A DNA stretch of 64,000 bases from Holacanthus passer (Eukaryota > Chordata > Actinopteri > Pomacanthidae), in contig JAFREQ010000042.1 in the NCBI GenBank assembly GCA_025331565.1, forward strand, positions 2,580,001 to 2,644,000, given 5' to 3'. Under the pieces are notes generated by a model. The model saw only the letters and a list, made by a program, of their open reading frames with translations. It did not search any database and had not been told where the DNA came from. A program made the translations under genes and the position numbers. Positions 48,955 to 61,480 of this stretch are shown piece by piece; positions within the stretch are counted from its first letter, which is position 1; each line of letters opens with the position of its first letter.

Positions 48955-48966
48955 GGTTTCGTTTTC
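48955..48966 (-). promoter_or_regulatory. ISRE-like element upstream of the apol-like gene
   Basis: The minus strand reads GAAAACGAAACC, matching the interferon-stimulated response element core GAAANNGAAAC. It lies about 180 bases upstream of the first coding exon in the gene's own orientation. Mammalian APOL genes are interferon-inducible, so the site fits the family, but function is inferred. Confidence 0.5.
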
Positions 48967-49456
48967 ATTTCTCCACATCAGCACTTTGAATCACACCCAT
49001 TTTGAACTTAACTCGTTCAGTTCTCGACGGTCAGTTGACTTGTCTTCATCAAACTCTGTGTGTAAGAATTTAAAAAAAACAGACATATAAAAAGTGTATT
49101 TCCGGTAACAGCAACGCCTTCACTTGTTCACAGCTGATCTCCTGATGCTGCCTTCAAAGGCTGTCGGAAATAACCCAGTCTCACCGAAACTGTTTTGTTG
49201 TGTGTGTGTTTGTTTTGTTACGAGAACAGATAATTATGGGATGTCTACTGTATTCACTCAGTCTATCTATCACTATCAGAGAATTTAAAAAAAATTGTAC
49301 AAGTGAGAGGAAATAATCTTGATGTGTGGTTTGTACAGTTTTTGCAGGTTTCACTGAGTCTTCAGGATTATTCCAAGTTTGAGATCTAAGGATTAACAAC
49401 ACTGGCACCTGGTTTGTGCAATAATTCTGCGTTTCTGTCAAAGTCAAGGTCGGGTT

Positions 49457-49610
49457 GAAATTTCCAGTTTTCCCTCTTTTCCAGTTTTTGTGCTCACCTG
49501 AACTAACCGGCTGTAGCTTCATATTTAACAGAGACACAGGAGAGTGGCATCAATCTTCTCATCTGACTTTCTACAGCAAAGTTAATGAAAGTATTTCAGA
49601 CAATGTTTGA
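49457..49610 (-). repeat. Repeat family R1 copy
   Basis: TTTCCAGTTTTCCCTC, then CTAACCGGCTGTAGCTTCAT and a CATCAATCTTCTCATCTGAC block, match the family seen at 605-732. The GCTAA run is degraded in this copy. Confidence 0.6.
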
Positions 49611-51303
49611 ACTTCTCTTTTGAGTATATTATGTTTGGTTGCACCTGTTAGATCAGACCAACCTGCAGCTTTGATTATTGTGATCAAATTCTCACCATTG
49701 CTGTGTCCCAGTTTGACATTAAAAGCAGTCCAGTCACACAGAATACAGTCAGTTGTAAAAAAGTTAAAGATAATATTGTTGTTGAATAATAGATAAAAAA
49801 TAAAAATAAAAGGTAATATAAGATTAAAAAAAGAGGGGCCCTAATATAAACTAAATTGTAATGATGCCTGCAGGTTTCATTCAACACGTCACGTTCTGTA
49901 TCAGGAGTCTTGTATAACAGCACCATCCAGTGGTGTAAGCAGGTATCTCTTTTTCTGTTTGTAAAATTAAATGATGATGAGTGATAATTACTGAAATAGC
50001 TTCTATGTTTCTATGTCTATGTTTGGATGAATGCAGTAGATCAATCACTGCTTTTAAAACTTGGATGCAACAGAGGGATAACTTAATAATAAGACTTACT
50101 TGACCCATATGAAAGCATACACAGGAGCAGCGGCGTGAACACAAGCTGTAGATGGTGAGGTCGGCTTGGTGTTGTTTCTGTGGCAAATAGAAAACCAGAA
50201 TCTGTATTCTGCCCCCCCAAATCTGATCTCAGTGCACTCCTCTGAACAGATCTCAGATCAGACTCGTGAGACAATAAATGAAAACAATCTAATGAACTGT
50301 CAAATAAATGAGAAAATTTAAGATTTGTTTCTTTAAGCTTTTTTTAATTGTTTTCATGGAAAGGAGAAGACAACAACTGAATTAGACACCATCAAATAAA
50401 CACACACATAAAGCAAAACCAAAGACAAAAAGGGGGGAGGAAAGGTGATACCTCTGGATGTTGGTATGAGAGGAACCTAAACCAAGGTTCATGAAGATAG
50501 TTGAGAGAATTAGACTTGAGGAGTTAGAGAGAGGAGAAGAGTGTGGATGGATCTTGAGATGGTCTGAAGTTTGTGACAGTCATACAGAGATGGGAAACAA
50601 CCCCTTTGTTGTGGACACTGGTCTCCAGTGTAATATCTAACAGAGGGAGTCTAGAAAGCAGGGATTATTTTCCACATGACACCTGGTGTTCTGTCGATGG
50701 CTGGGTTATTGCACAAAACATCCAAGTGCACAGGAGAAATCTGAGAGTAGACGATTCATGAGTGCACAGAAGCAGCCTGAGTGTGAGGAGATGGGCTGAA
50801 GCTGGAAGCAACTATATATGAGTATAGTATGTACAGTTTGAGCAGAAGTCAAATCTAAGCACAAGCAGGGCTATTTGAATGTGAGGGCAGGGTTTTGAGG
50901 GAAAGCATCAATGATCGATCTATAATGGTGCACACCTGGTCGTACTAGTCAGGTCCAGTCAGATGTTTAGAGACTATTGTAACCAGATGACATAATATTC
51001 AGGATTGAAAATGTTATATTTCAGTGTAAAACCTTTTTACAGCAGACGAGAAAGTCTTAGGTTTTGGAAAGACATGTTAAGCAATATGTAAATTTTCTTT
51101 GTATTTTTTTTTTCAGTCTCAGTTGGGTTACAGAGAAGATAGCATCTGATGAGTTATGGACTTTTTCCCCACAATTTTTGGAAATATTTTTTCCCCCAAA
51201 GACCAACACAATACATTTCTTCTATCACTATATCTGTGACTACGCCTGTGTTCCCTTTATGAGCAGGTCAAGGTAGAAGCCTGTGGCATGGGTGAAGGAC
51301 AGC

Positions 51304-51304
<1 letters not shown>

Positions 51305-51351
<47 letters not shown>
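51305..51351 (+). repeat. (GT)n microsatellite
   Basis: An almost pure GT tract of about 47 bases. Confidence 0.97.
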
Positions 51352-51352
<1 letters not shown>

Positions 51353-53454
51353 AAAACGCTCACTCAGCTGCACTCAGCTCAGTGCAGACACTCAGGGATC
51401 AGGGTAGAAACACTGCTGACGTGGCGGTGTCCTCACACACACAAGACAGCAGAGAAACATCGGCAGAACACACAGGAACACACACGGTGGAACACATGGT
51501 AAAAAAAAAAAAACCTGCAATAAAAGAATGAATAAAAGTTATAACGTTCAGTTTTTGTTGAAAATGTTTCAGGTGCTTCAACTTCATGATCATTTCAGAG
51601 GCTGCAGTTTGTGGTGCAGCCTGTTGAATTGTTACGGGTGTCACAGGTGTTTTTTTTAATTTTTTCCACCAAATTTATAAAATGGGGGTCGGATAAATGA
51701 CAAAAACACATCCCAGTGTAAGGCAATACAGTTCAGCATCACCATAAACTGCAGCTTCTGAAGTGATCCATTATCTCTCATAGTAAATGTGGTTTTGTTT
51801 TACCCTCAAATACCAATCAGTATCAATATCGATGTCAATCAATATCTGCCTCCTTATCCTTGTTTCCTAGACCTTTTACCAGACAATAATACATTTGTAG
51901 AGAAATATGAATGTAACTTTAATATGATATATTAGAACATTAAGTAATATAATATTAGACTATTTCTTCATGGAAAATGGTCCAAATCAACGATAATCAC
52001 AATTTCCTGTTGGTTCCCTTAAAAAGATTTATATTATATATTGATTAAAAAAAAACATCAAATCCAGCCACGACTCACTGTGCAATCTAATTTGCCTTCC
52101 TGAAGGGAAGAAATGTTTTTGACCCTGTAGACCAGAGGGCCCATGGGTGCATCTTCACCCAGAGACTCCCTCTAATCAGGTTCAATTACTGAGGAAAGAA
52201 ACGTTCAAAGTGCGACCACCTGTTATTTTTCCTTCCCTCTCTCTTTTTTTTTACTCCAGAGGACAATTTACTGGAAACACTCCCTGAGCCAATGCTCGAG
52301 GGGCGCTCTAACAAGGCCCTGATTAGGGCTGGATTTGCAGCTTCCTGAGTTAATGTCAGATTGGCATAAAGAGTCCATGTGGGACCAGTATGAGTGTGGG
52401 TCTGGGACCTGATTTGCGCACCCTACTCGCCTGTGAGGGATAATTGTTTAATGAAAGCGAAGGGTGTCCCAAATCCTGGCAGAGAGGGAGAATCAGAGAG
52501 GTCTTTAGTCAGAGCTCAAGGTCTCTCTTCAGGGAAAAGTGTTGGTATCTGCAAGAGAGATTCTGCTTTAATGAGAGTTTACTGTGGAATTAACACTGGC
52601 TTCATATTGTAGCTGTCTGGAGAAGGACTTAATGAAGGGAGCCAGACCCAGACCTGGAAACCTCAGCAACGCATGATACAGATCATTGGGTCTGTTTCTG
52701 GCTGTTGATGACCAAAGTGCCCCCGTGTTCAGCCGTGTTCACACTTTTCCTTAAGTAAAGAATATGCATACTTCTTCCACAGCTGGGATTCAAACACGTA
52801 TTCCCTGATCTGCACCGGGTCGAGGAATCTGCATATTCACTTAATTTGTTGTGGGTTTTTCAGTTTAGTTATTTTATTACTTTTCTCTCTGCATCAAACA
52901 TTTCATTCTCATACATGCTTCAACATGCAGCTACTCAGTGGCTCAGAGATAATAAATGCTGAACTAAGAGCAGCAGAAGTCAACCTGTCCGAACGTGTCT
53001 CTGACCGGATCGGCTGAGTATCTGACATGTGGCCCTGAGGCCCGAGAGAAGCATGATCATGACTTTTTTCACAAGGAGACATCCGACCTGCACAGACACT
53101 CTCTCTGACATTGTTGGTTACATGAGCAGCTGGACAACATTTTGACCCAAAAAACAAAGCTCACGATGTGCTGACACGGGCGCGGATGACGACAAACTCT
53201 GACATGAAAATGACAACACAAGAACGAGACATTCATGACAGATATGAAAAACATGTATATGCATTTTTGCATATTGGGAGCAGCCATTGTCCTATAGGGT
53301 GTCTTTGATGAAAGCACTGAGCTCACCAAGGTCATTGAAAGAGGAAATTGTACCTCAGTGACTTAAAGTTTAATGGTCAAGTCTTAAGCCATTTAGGAGA
53401 TTTCAGTTTAAAATTATCGGTGCGGGACTGTTTTCCATAAAGAATTGGAATAGA

Positions 53455-53610
53455 GCATTTAAGTCAGTACTGTACTTAAGTACAATTTTGAGGTACTTGA
53501 GGTATTTATGTTACTTCACACTTCCCCTCCATTACGTTAGCAGGAAATGTTACAATTATGGCAACTAGTCACTTTTACTAACCCGTGGATCCCAAATGTT
53601 TTGGGCAGCA
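53455..53610 (-). repeat. hAT-MITE-related fragment
   Basis: ACTGTACTTAAGTACAATTT, then GAGGTACTTGAGGTATTTAT, is the reverse complement of the right part of the MITE at 18343-18980. The rest of the element is diverged or absent. Confidence 0.55.
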
Positions 53611-54288
53611 GGTGAAGCTTCTTCTCACATTATCGATGTCTATGAAAGACATTTCCTCTCTAAACTTCTCACATAATTTCATTTAATTAACTGCTTGAGG
53701 CCCAAAGAGTTCAAAGTATCCAATATTTCATTTAAAAAAAAAAAAAAACAAATCAAACAACCATCAGTTAGGAAATGTAGTAGCACTTGTTTATGTGACA
53801 AAATACTCTCAGCAAATATATCATTATTAGCTTTTTAAAATATCAGTTTCACCTCAAGAATCCAAGGATTGACTTCCAAACTAGACATGATGATACAATA
53901 TCCTACTTGTACCTGAGTATAAATACATATAATTTCTTGGCAGTTGTTTAAAAGGTCAAAACAAACTCCAAGTGCTGTTTGTTAACTGCTCTGAGCAGAA
54001 ACACCACAACATGGCTGAACTGTGTTGCAAACCGTGTGTAGTCAGGTCAAGTCAGTTTTAACTCACAGTAAATAGCCCAAAATTACAACTCACTTATTTT
54101 TCCTCAAGGGGAAATTGGTCATACATGAGAGATCAAAATGCCATTGACAAGTAATTTTTTAAAAGGCCATACAGGTTGACTTTCATTGGATTTTGATATT
54201 TTATTAGTTGTGATAAAGATGTGTGAACAGCAGGGGGCGACAAACTCCACAGAGGGCGAGCAGAGCTGGAGGGAACTGTCCTTTCAGC

Positions 54289-54290
54289 AC

Positions 54291-54317
<27 letters not shown>
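54289..54317 (+). repeat. (CA)n microsatellite
   Basis: A CA tract of about 28 bases. Confidence 0.95.
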
Positions 54318-54322
<5 letters not shown>

Positions 54323-54565
54323 GCAAATGCTGCACACTAATTACACAGGAGTCGGTTTTATTTTTATTTTCAATCTGATGAATTTTTTTTTTTAAAAAAA
54401 TATGATGACCAACACCAGACTCACTGATGGAGAATCAGAGGATGACACCGTGTCTGCCTTTAAAGCTGTGAGCTGCGGTCTAAAAATCGCAGTTATTAAT
54501 GACAAGAGACAAGTGAAGCCGGACATTTAGTGAGATTACTTCAGGGAAGAGTGGTGGAGACATGC

Positions 54566-54567
<2 letters not shown>

Positions 54568-54600
<33 letters not shown>

Positions 54601-54709
54601 CTGCAACAATTGGATCGGACATTAACAAGCCCACGAATGCATAAATAAATCTGAGCCTGCATGTGTGTGCACGAATGCAGTTCAGTAATCCTGCATGTAC
54701 CTTTGCAAA

Positions 54710-54741
<32 letters not shown>

Positions 54742-54941
54742 CACCATCGCAACACCCCCTCCTTCCGCCCCCTCCACTCACAGAAACGGAATTAAAAAAT
54801 CTTTAATATCTTTCCAGCAACGAGCCTCCATTGCTGCAGCACACACACACACTGTGGGCCTTTTAAAGCAGGAAGAAAGAAGAAGAAGAAGGAAGAAGTC
54901 AGAATTTAGAGCAGCTTCTTTACACTGACATTACTCATCAG

Positions 54942-54975
<34 letters not shown>

Positions 54976-55222
54976 CCAGCCTGCATGCATCGGATGTGGA
55001 AGCTGACATCGTGACAGCAGCATCTCAGTCTGTGGATCTGTGGATCTGTGCGACTCCTGATTGTGTAATAATTTTTTTCCCCTGCTGCTTCTTCTTCTTC
55101 TTCTTCTTCTTCTTCCTGCAAGCGACCGAGCAAAGCTGCATCCGAGCGCGCGAGGAGGAGAGAAAGAAGCAGAAGAGGAAGAAGAAGAGGAAGAAGAGGA
55201 GGAGGAGGAGGAGGAGGAGGGG
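54568..55222 (+). repeat. Cluster of purine-rich microsatellites in the cacng2 promoter or leader
   Basis: Three GA tracts (54568-54598, 54709-54736, 54943-54974), a CTT tract (55086-55115) and a GAG/GAA-rich tract (55161-55222) fall within 660 bases upstream of the cacng2 start. The plus strand is purine-rich except at the CTT tract. Long frames here, on both strands, are products of the simple repeats. The region probably spans the promoter and 5' leader of cacng2, but the transcription start is not visible. Confidence 0.85.
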
Positions 55223-55261
55223 ATTGCAACATTCATCAGAATTTATTTTTCTTCCTATTAC

Positions 55262-55444
55262 ATGGCGCAAGGGCTTTACAAACGGGACCGTCCTGGGTGT
55301 GATACTGACAATTTGGATATCCAAGCAGCGGCGGCGGCATCAGCATCAGCATCAGCATCCTCCTCCTGCATCCGCGGAACGAGCGTCCTCGGCTGCGCCC
55401 ACGCCGACTCCTCGTCCTCCTCCTGCCGGCTCCATGTCGAGTGA
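55262..55444 (+). other. Upstream ORF in the likely cacng2 leader (60 aa)
   Basis: An ATG-initiated frame starting MAQGLYKRDRP contains an alanine/serine run from GCAGCATCAGCATCAG-type repeats and ends in TGA. It overlaps the next upstream ORF by 11 bases. Whether this segment is in the mature leader or is translated is unknown. Confidence 0.3.
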
Positions 55445-55553
55445 TGGTCGGCTTGCCTTGCTGGATGCTCCCCGCTCTCTCCGGATCGTCGACGACCGAA
55501 CCTCCTCTGACCGCAGACCCCCATTTTCGGCGGAAACCCTCCCAGAGCTATAG
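55434..55553 (+). other. Upstream ORF in the likely cacng2 leader (39 aa)
   Basis: ATG-initiated frame MSSDGRLALLDAPRSLRIVD, with DDRTSSDRRPPF further on, stop TAG. The composition is not repeat-driven, unlike the preceding frame. No homologue is recognised. Confidence 0.3.
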
Positions 55554-56596
55554 GGCTACATATGGAAACTGGGGATCAAAATTTTAGGAAAAAGGAAAAT
55601 CTACGCGGTTAATTTGATTTTTTTTTTTTTTAGGTTTTTATCGGTTTCTATCTATTTTGCGTTTGTTTTTTTTAAAGCCTGCTAATGAATTAATTTATTT
55701 GTTGAGCCTTGATTTCCTCATTCCATCGTGTGCAGGGTTGATTTTCCTTTCAGCCCACAACAGATCGTTATTATAAAAACAGCACTTTTATTTCCCCTCG
55801 ACAGGACTTGAATCCGTCCATTTGTTTCCACTGATATGATAGATTTCCCTGCTGTCCCTCGTTTCCCTCCTCAGTTCAGCTTGTTTTTTTCCTTTTTGAC
55901 TAAGAAAACACATTAGAATAATAACAGTAATAATACTAGTCGTTAGGATAGCTTTGGGTGTAGTTATAATTCTTACTAGTACAGGCCATGTTATAACCTC
56001 TGACTAAAGTAACTCACTGTAACAGACATATTGAACTGTTGTACTGTAAGCCTGCCATTACTCTGTGCTCCATTTGAGCTCATGTTAATTCAGCTGTAAC
56101 CTTTACGAGTCCACAAACAGCCTCTCTTCTTTCGGAGGCCTGTGCAGAATAAACCTCAGTCTGGTTTATCTCACGTCCGTTTCGAGGCTCTGCTCTGCCA
56201 CTGAAGGCTTTAGGACATAATTAATCCTTTATAATTCACATTTGTAGCTTGTGTTGCTGCTCCATCTGCAGCTGAAGGGCTGTCACCGTCTGTACACCTG
56301 ATTCTTTTCATCTATTCGGGTGCAAAAGTAAAAAACAGGCAGAGAGGAGAGACATCGCTGCCTCTTCCTCTCTTCGCCCCCAAAAAACCTCCTTCCACCC
56401 TCAGTTTTTCTCTTGTCTTGGTCCTCACCCAAACGCAACCATAAGGTTCCTACCGCATCCTCCTCCTCCTTCTTCCCTCTCCTTCCGCTCAAGTATATCC
56501 CGTTTTTTCGGTTTGATTTGGTCCCGCAAATTTTCAAATATTTACTTCCTGTACATCAAGAGGAAAGGGGGTCCCCCTTTCATGGAATGCGGAAAC

Positions 56597-56807
56597 ATGG
56601 GTCTGTTCGACCGCGGAGTCCAGATGCTGCTGACCACGGTGGGAGCCTTCGCGGCCTTCAGCCTCATGACCATCGCGGTCGGCACGGACTACTGGCTGTA
56701 CTCCCGCGGCGTCTGCAAGACCAAGTCCATGAGTGAGAACGAGACCAGCAAGAAGAACGAGGAGGTGATGACCCACTCGGGCCTGTGGAGGACATGCTGC
56801 TTGGAAG
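56597..56807 (+). CDS. cacng2: Voltage-dependent calcium channel gamma-2 subunit (stargazin, TARP gamma-2), coding exon 1
   Basis: TARP gamma-2 is an auxiliary subunit that traffics and modulates AMPA receptors at synapses. Exon 1 encodes 70 codons plus one base: MGLFDRGVQMLLTTVGAFAA, TM1 (about 10-29), and the start of the first extracellular loop with the sequon N48-E-T and the claudin-family GLW motif (62-64) followed by Cys67/Cys68. It ends CCLEG with the Gly split by a GTAAGA donor at 56808, the same place as in mammals. Differences from human appear confined to one residue near position 45 (Met for Val), judged from memory. An in-frame ATG at 56582 would add MECGN, but its context is weaker than the AACATGG at 56597. 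Exons 2-4 are not in the window. Confidence 0.94.
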
Positions 56808-59739
56808 GTAAGAGGACAGAAGGTGTCTTGTCTCTCAGCTGCTCCACAAGCTTCACCAACACAGTTTCATTTGCGGGTTCCACGCAGGTCACAACATACA
56901 TCATTATTATTATGGGAGGTCAAGTTCTCCTTCCATGACGCTCCAGTTAGGATGCTCACATGAAAAGGGTTTGACTGAAATTGGAGTTTAAAGGCCAAAA
57001 TATCTACCAGTTCTGATGGGAGATGAGCAAATCTGAAGAAATACAAGGTTCCTGTGTTCAGATGGCCCTCGAGGGGTCGCGAGATAAATCTGAGGGGTCG
57101 AGAGGTTATTTAAAGGACAGAAAAGAGAAAACATCCCAATTCTGCTCCTTCTTGTTCTAAAATTTCTAACAAATACTGAACAGTTTCACATCTTCATGCC
57201 TCTAATGAAACAATCAGACAAAGAAAAAGCACGTCTTGGTTAAAATGACACATGTGATGAGGTGGCTGCAGTTCTGAAACCCTCCATTTACATCCACACG
57301 AGACGGATGCTGGTGCAGGTTTTGGGACCCCTCTCAAGAGGTTGCAAAATAAGCACGAGGGGTCACAAGTTAAATTAGCAAATATGACAGGTTACATGAT
57401 AAGGTATTGCATAGTTTTACTTTTTCATATCACTAATGAATCAATCTCACACAGAAAAATCACATTTTGGTTGAAATGACACATGCTGCTGGACAATGCT
57501 TCATTTTAAGGGAAAAAAAACTTGGATGTAGACCATGAAGAATAAAACACTTACATCCAGACTAACATAGTTGTTTCTGGGTGTTCAGCTCCTGCAGGCA
57601 GGGTGAAGCAGGTTTCTGGTTGCAGCCTGAAGCTGTTGCATAAAAGCCTCCCACACCACTCTGGAACAGTTTCTCTAGTCAGACATTAGAGTTTAAATAA
57701 TGAAATAATAACATATTCAGGAGCTGTAGTTAGAGAGGAACCTTCATCATATATCAGCCTGATACACTGGCAAACCAATACAATGGTCTAACCCTAATTA
57801 AGGGACGCTGCAGGGGTTCTGTCCAGTTAAAGGGGATGTGACTCAAGACCAGCAGTTTAGACAGGGTGTTTATTTTCATAATGAGGCCCCAAAAGTAAAG
57901 TCAGGGTAGCAGAGGTGCGCTTCTGTCAGCAGGCCTGACCTACCTGACAACCCGGATGATCATCGTCATGTGACCTTTGACCCGGCTCTGTCCGGTGCTC
58001 TGAGATGTCAAGCACGTCCTGAGCGCAGGTTTCAAGAGGAAGTCCCGTGTCTGCCCTGTCGGATGGAGGCGGCGTGTTTCCCGTCGTCTTCCAGTGAAGG
58101 CGCTGGGTGCTGACTCTGACGCTGTAACCTTGTGAGGGCGCAGAGCGTTACAAATCTGCTCATCTTCTTAGCTGAAGGATCCTGAAAGGCCACGGTGTCT
58201 GACTTCATGCTCCTCTGGCTCCTGTGATAAGCAGCCAGACTCTGTGCACCTTCTGTTCAGAGCTTCATAACTGGTTTGACGTAACAAGTCCAATATAAAG
58301 TGTCTTTAATCAATATTTTAATAACAATGTGACTCGGTACAAGAACCATCACCTGAATCTGCAGCTCCCTTTATAGAGAGTTCAAGCTCATTGTTTTAGC
58401 TTTACAGTTGTGGTTCACGGTCACAGCTCTCATATTGTTGTTTTCAGTGAATAAGCTGTAAAAAAAAACCACTGTTCATTACCTGCTTAGCACCAAACAG
58501 CAGACAGACACAGTTCGGTGATCTCAGTGTAGCATTTAGCAGCTAGAGAGTTGGTAGAGACCAAAGCTAGAGAAAAAAGAGAGTGAGTATTTGACTTGCA
58601 TTCATGTTTCCACTGCCGCCCAAATGGTAAAAAAAAAAAAAAATCAGTTACTGCAAGTTTAAGGTTTGATTGTTGCACAAAAACAACTTGGTTTAGGGAA
58701 CAACAATGACTGCAAGGAAACAAATGAACAGAGGTCTCCTGTGTCAAAGTCTGACATTTTCTTGGAAGGACAGTCTTCACCTTTGAGTAGAACCTCAAAC
58801 CTGAAACCTCAATACTTTTGATTATGCCCTTGTCAGTATGTGCCCAGTCCCAGGACTTGGCTCTGGTCAGATTCTTCGCCTTGTTTACAGATTCTTTGAT
58901 CAATTCTTTGATTTAGTCAGGCAAAGTTCTTGAATGGATCTTTGTGTTTAGACACTGAGTCAGGAGGGGGAGTCAGTGGCAGGGCTCAGGGGGGGAAGAA
59001 GTACTCAGGTTCACAACAATGCAAAAATATTCAACTACAGGTAAATAACATTTAAAAGAAGAAAAAAGCTTCAAAATTGTTGACTTTTATGAAATGTTAG
59101 ATCCTTTAACTTCTGCTGACAACTCATAGACACCTGAAACATGACAAGGGCCCCACTGACACTGATTTTCTTTAACGGATTACAAACCAAAAACATTGGG
59201 AACTGCTGGTTCAGTCTTGTTACCAGTCACCAATTTGTTAAATGAGAAAAAGAGGAAAGAGCTTTTAGTCCATCCCTGCTAAATTTCAAATATTAAAAGA
59301 GTTTCATCTGCTATCCAACTCAACCTCTGATCACAGCGTTTACACCTCAGCTGTTCCAGAGAAGCTGCTCAGGTGTCAGCAGCAGAAAACTGTGCTTTCA
59401 CTGGTGCGACTCCAGATGTGAGCGTCTTTGTGAGGTTGTGAAGGTGTCACAAAGAGTTTCTGGGGGAAAAAAAGCTGTTGCAACCTCGCCCGTGTAGATA
59501 AAAGAGATACACTGAATGCTGATACAGTTCTCCGGTGTATTAACTGTTCCTACAATGATTACGTTAATGCACATAGGATTAATCACAGCTGGAGTGTAAT
59601 TGTGACAGTGACTGGCCTTTATCCCTGCCAGGCCATTATTTAATTGGCAAACGAAACGGCACAGAGTCAAGACGAGATCAGAACATCACACTCTTGGCTC
59701 GGTGTGTGTGTGTATGTTGCTTTTGTATTGGCACAATGA

Positions 59740-60190
59740 GCCTCTCCCTTTGAATCCGAGATCAAAATGGCAGGAAATAAACCCAGATTTGTCATTTGTG
59801 ATTCATGAATGATCCCCGGCCCAGAAGAGGCAAGGGAGTGGAAAAAGGGGGCCAGTGCATTTACTTACCGGGGTCAGATTCATTTAAATTCTAATTCAAA
59901 TGACTTCCTGCTCAGGAAATTGGGTCTTAAAAAGTGAGTACATTTAATTATAGGTAGTTTGCACATTTTTAAACCAAAAATCGGGAGGAAATTGAAAAAC
60001 AGAAAAGTACAGAGCGGATGCAGCTGGAGAGAGGCACAGATAAGCAGGCTGCAAACCCGGCCTTGTTTCAGCACAGATAATCAGGAGGAGCGATATCAAG
60101 TTTAACATTTCAGATGTTAATTAGGCTTCAGTTTGCAGCTCAGTGCAATTAATTCAAAGTGCCGAGATGACTAGCATTCATCTTTCCCCC
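59740..60190. promoter_or_regulatory. Candidate conserved noncoding element in cacng2 intron 1
   Basis: A 450-base low-repeat block has several homeodomain-type AATTA cores (for example TTTAATTATA near 59945, GTTAATTAGG near 60117, GCAATTAATTC near 60146) and no coding potential. The call rests on composition and position only. Confidence 0.3.
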
Positions 60191-61387
60191 AGCTCTCCTT
60201 AAACGAAGTCTTACTGGTGATCAGGCAGCGACTGAGGCTGCAAATGGTTGAAGTAGCGGCTCCGTCCTTATCGCAGCAGAGAACACAGACTGTGTGTTTG
60301 GCAGCGCAGGCCCACACATCCTGCTCACAGAGTGGACACAGGTGGGCGACGGTTTGTGTTTGTATAACCAGCTACTGGAGAGGAGAACCTGTGAAAAAGC
60401 AAAATGGGAATACCCACACTGGGTGCTTCAGCACCTCGACCTCTGCTTCACTCACCGCTTGTCAGAGAAACACCAACAGAGAAAAAATAATCTCACTGCT
60501 GGAAGAAGAAAGGATTGTGTTTCTGGTAGAAGAGCGTAGGTTTGGTTTCAGAAGCAGGGGGGACAAAGTGAAGTCAAATATATATGTTTGTGCGTGTATA
60601 TACATGTATATATACAGTGCATATCCTTTAGGCATCCGGGCATATTTCAATGCACCAGTATCAGCTAAAATAAAGCCGATGTTGCAGGGCTGCTCTCCTT
60701 TATCACAGCTTGGCTCTACCGTGCAACATTTGCTCCGTGTGTGAGTGAAAACGAGAGTGTGTGACTGCGAAAAAATCGACAGTCAGTGAGTTTAGTCTGA
60801 GGTTGACAAAATGCGGGAATTCACTAAGCTACGTCTCTAATTAGCAAAAAGCAGTATGCAACTCATTCAGGTAGCATCTCGTCATTTTTAGCACATCCTG
60901 TCTGTTCCTCCTTCAGATAGTGTTCAGATATGAGGTTTGGGTCAGGATAAGGGGAAACACATATCGATGGGGATACTGGAAAACTTGTTTCTATCAATGT
61001 GTCAGATGCATATTTAATCAAGATTTAGCATAAGTAAATATAAATATCGGATCAGACTCAGAATCAGCAGATACTCAGTACATTATTATTATCACAAGAC
61101 CAAAGACAGAATATTGTCAGGAGATGGATCGGGACATCCCTGATATATATTTTTTGACCCAGTATTATTGATTTTACGATCGCCAGCCAAATTCCAGCAA
61201 GGGCGATAGTTATAAAGATGCATTAAAGGTCAAATGGTGCAGTTTGAGATGGATTACTCTCTGGGGAGGGAGCACTTGTCCTCAGATCTGATTGGTTCTA
61301 ATAATGTCAAACGGTTTTTACTGGAGCTCATGAGGAGCTCATTTTAACAGGAACAATTTCATAACTACTCAGCACATTAGTGTCCAG

Positions 61388-61480
61388 TTTTGTTTACGAT
61401 TAGTCAAATAATTAATTAGTCAATCAGTAGAAAATTAATGGGCAACTATTTTGATAATTGATTCATTTTTTTGGTTCCAG
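61388..61480. repeat. Repeat family R2 fragment
   Basis: GATTAGTCAAATAATTAATT, AGTCAATCAGTAGAAAATTA and TTTTGATAATTGATTC resemble the other R2 copies. Confidence 0.55.

Larger units (their letters stand above)
48798..54540. other. Intergenic region between the apol-like gene and cacng2
   Basis: The first few hundred bases should hold the apol-like promoter and perhaps a noncoding exon. The rest has dispersed repeats, a long (GT)n tract and a hAT-MITE-related fragment. The block at about 52300-52680 is less repetitive and could be a conserved noncoding element. I see no protein-coding gene. The short frames overlapping the (GT)n and (CA)n tracts are artefacts. Confidence 0.5.

Noticed and set aside
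51283..51531. Frames across the (GT)n tract
   Set aside because: They encode Val-Cys repeats from the microsatellite.
54906..55553. Long frames on both strands with poly-Ser, poly-Leu, poly-Glu or poly-Pro
   Set aside because: They are generated by GA, CTT and GAG microsatellites. Only the two ATG-initiated uORFs were kept, at low confidence.
58487..58903. Minus-strand frame of 138 aa
   Set aside because: It contains a Phe run from a poly(A) tract and lies in repeat-like DNA with no recognised homology.
60217..60744. Plus-strand frame of 175 aa in cacng2 intron 1
   Set aside because: The start is not ATG, the composition is not protein-like (Thr/Ser/Cys-rich, then a TATATG-derived run), and no domain is visible.
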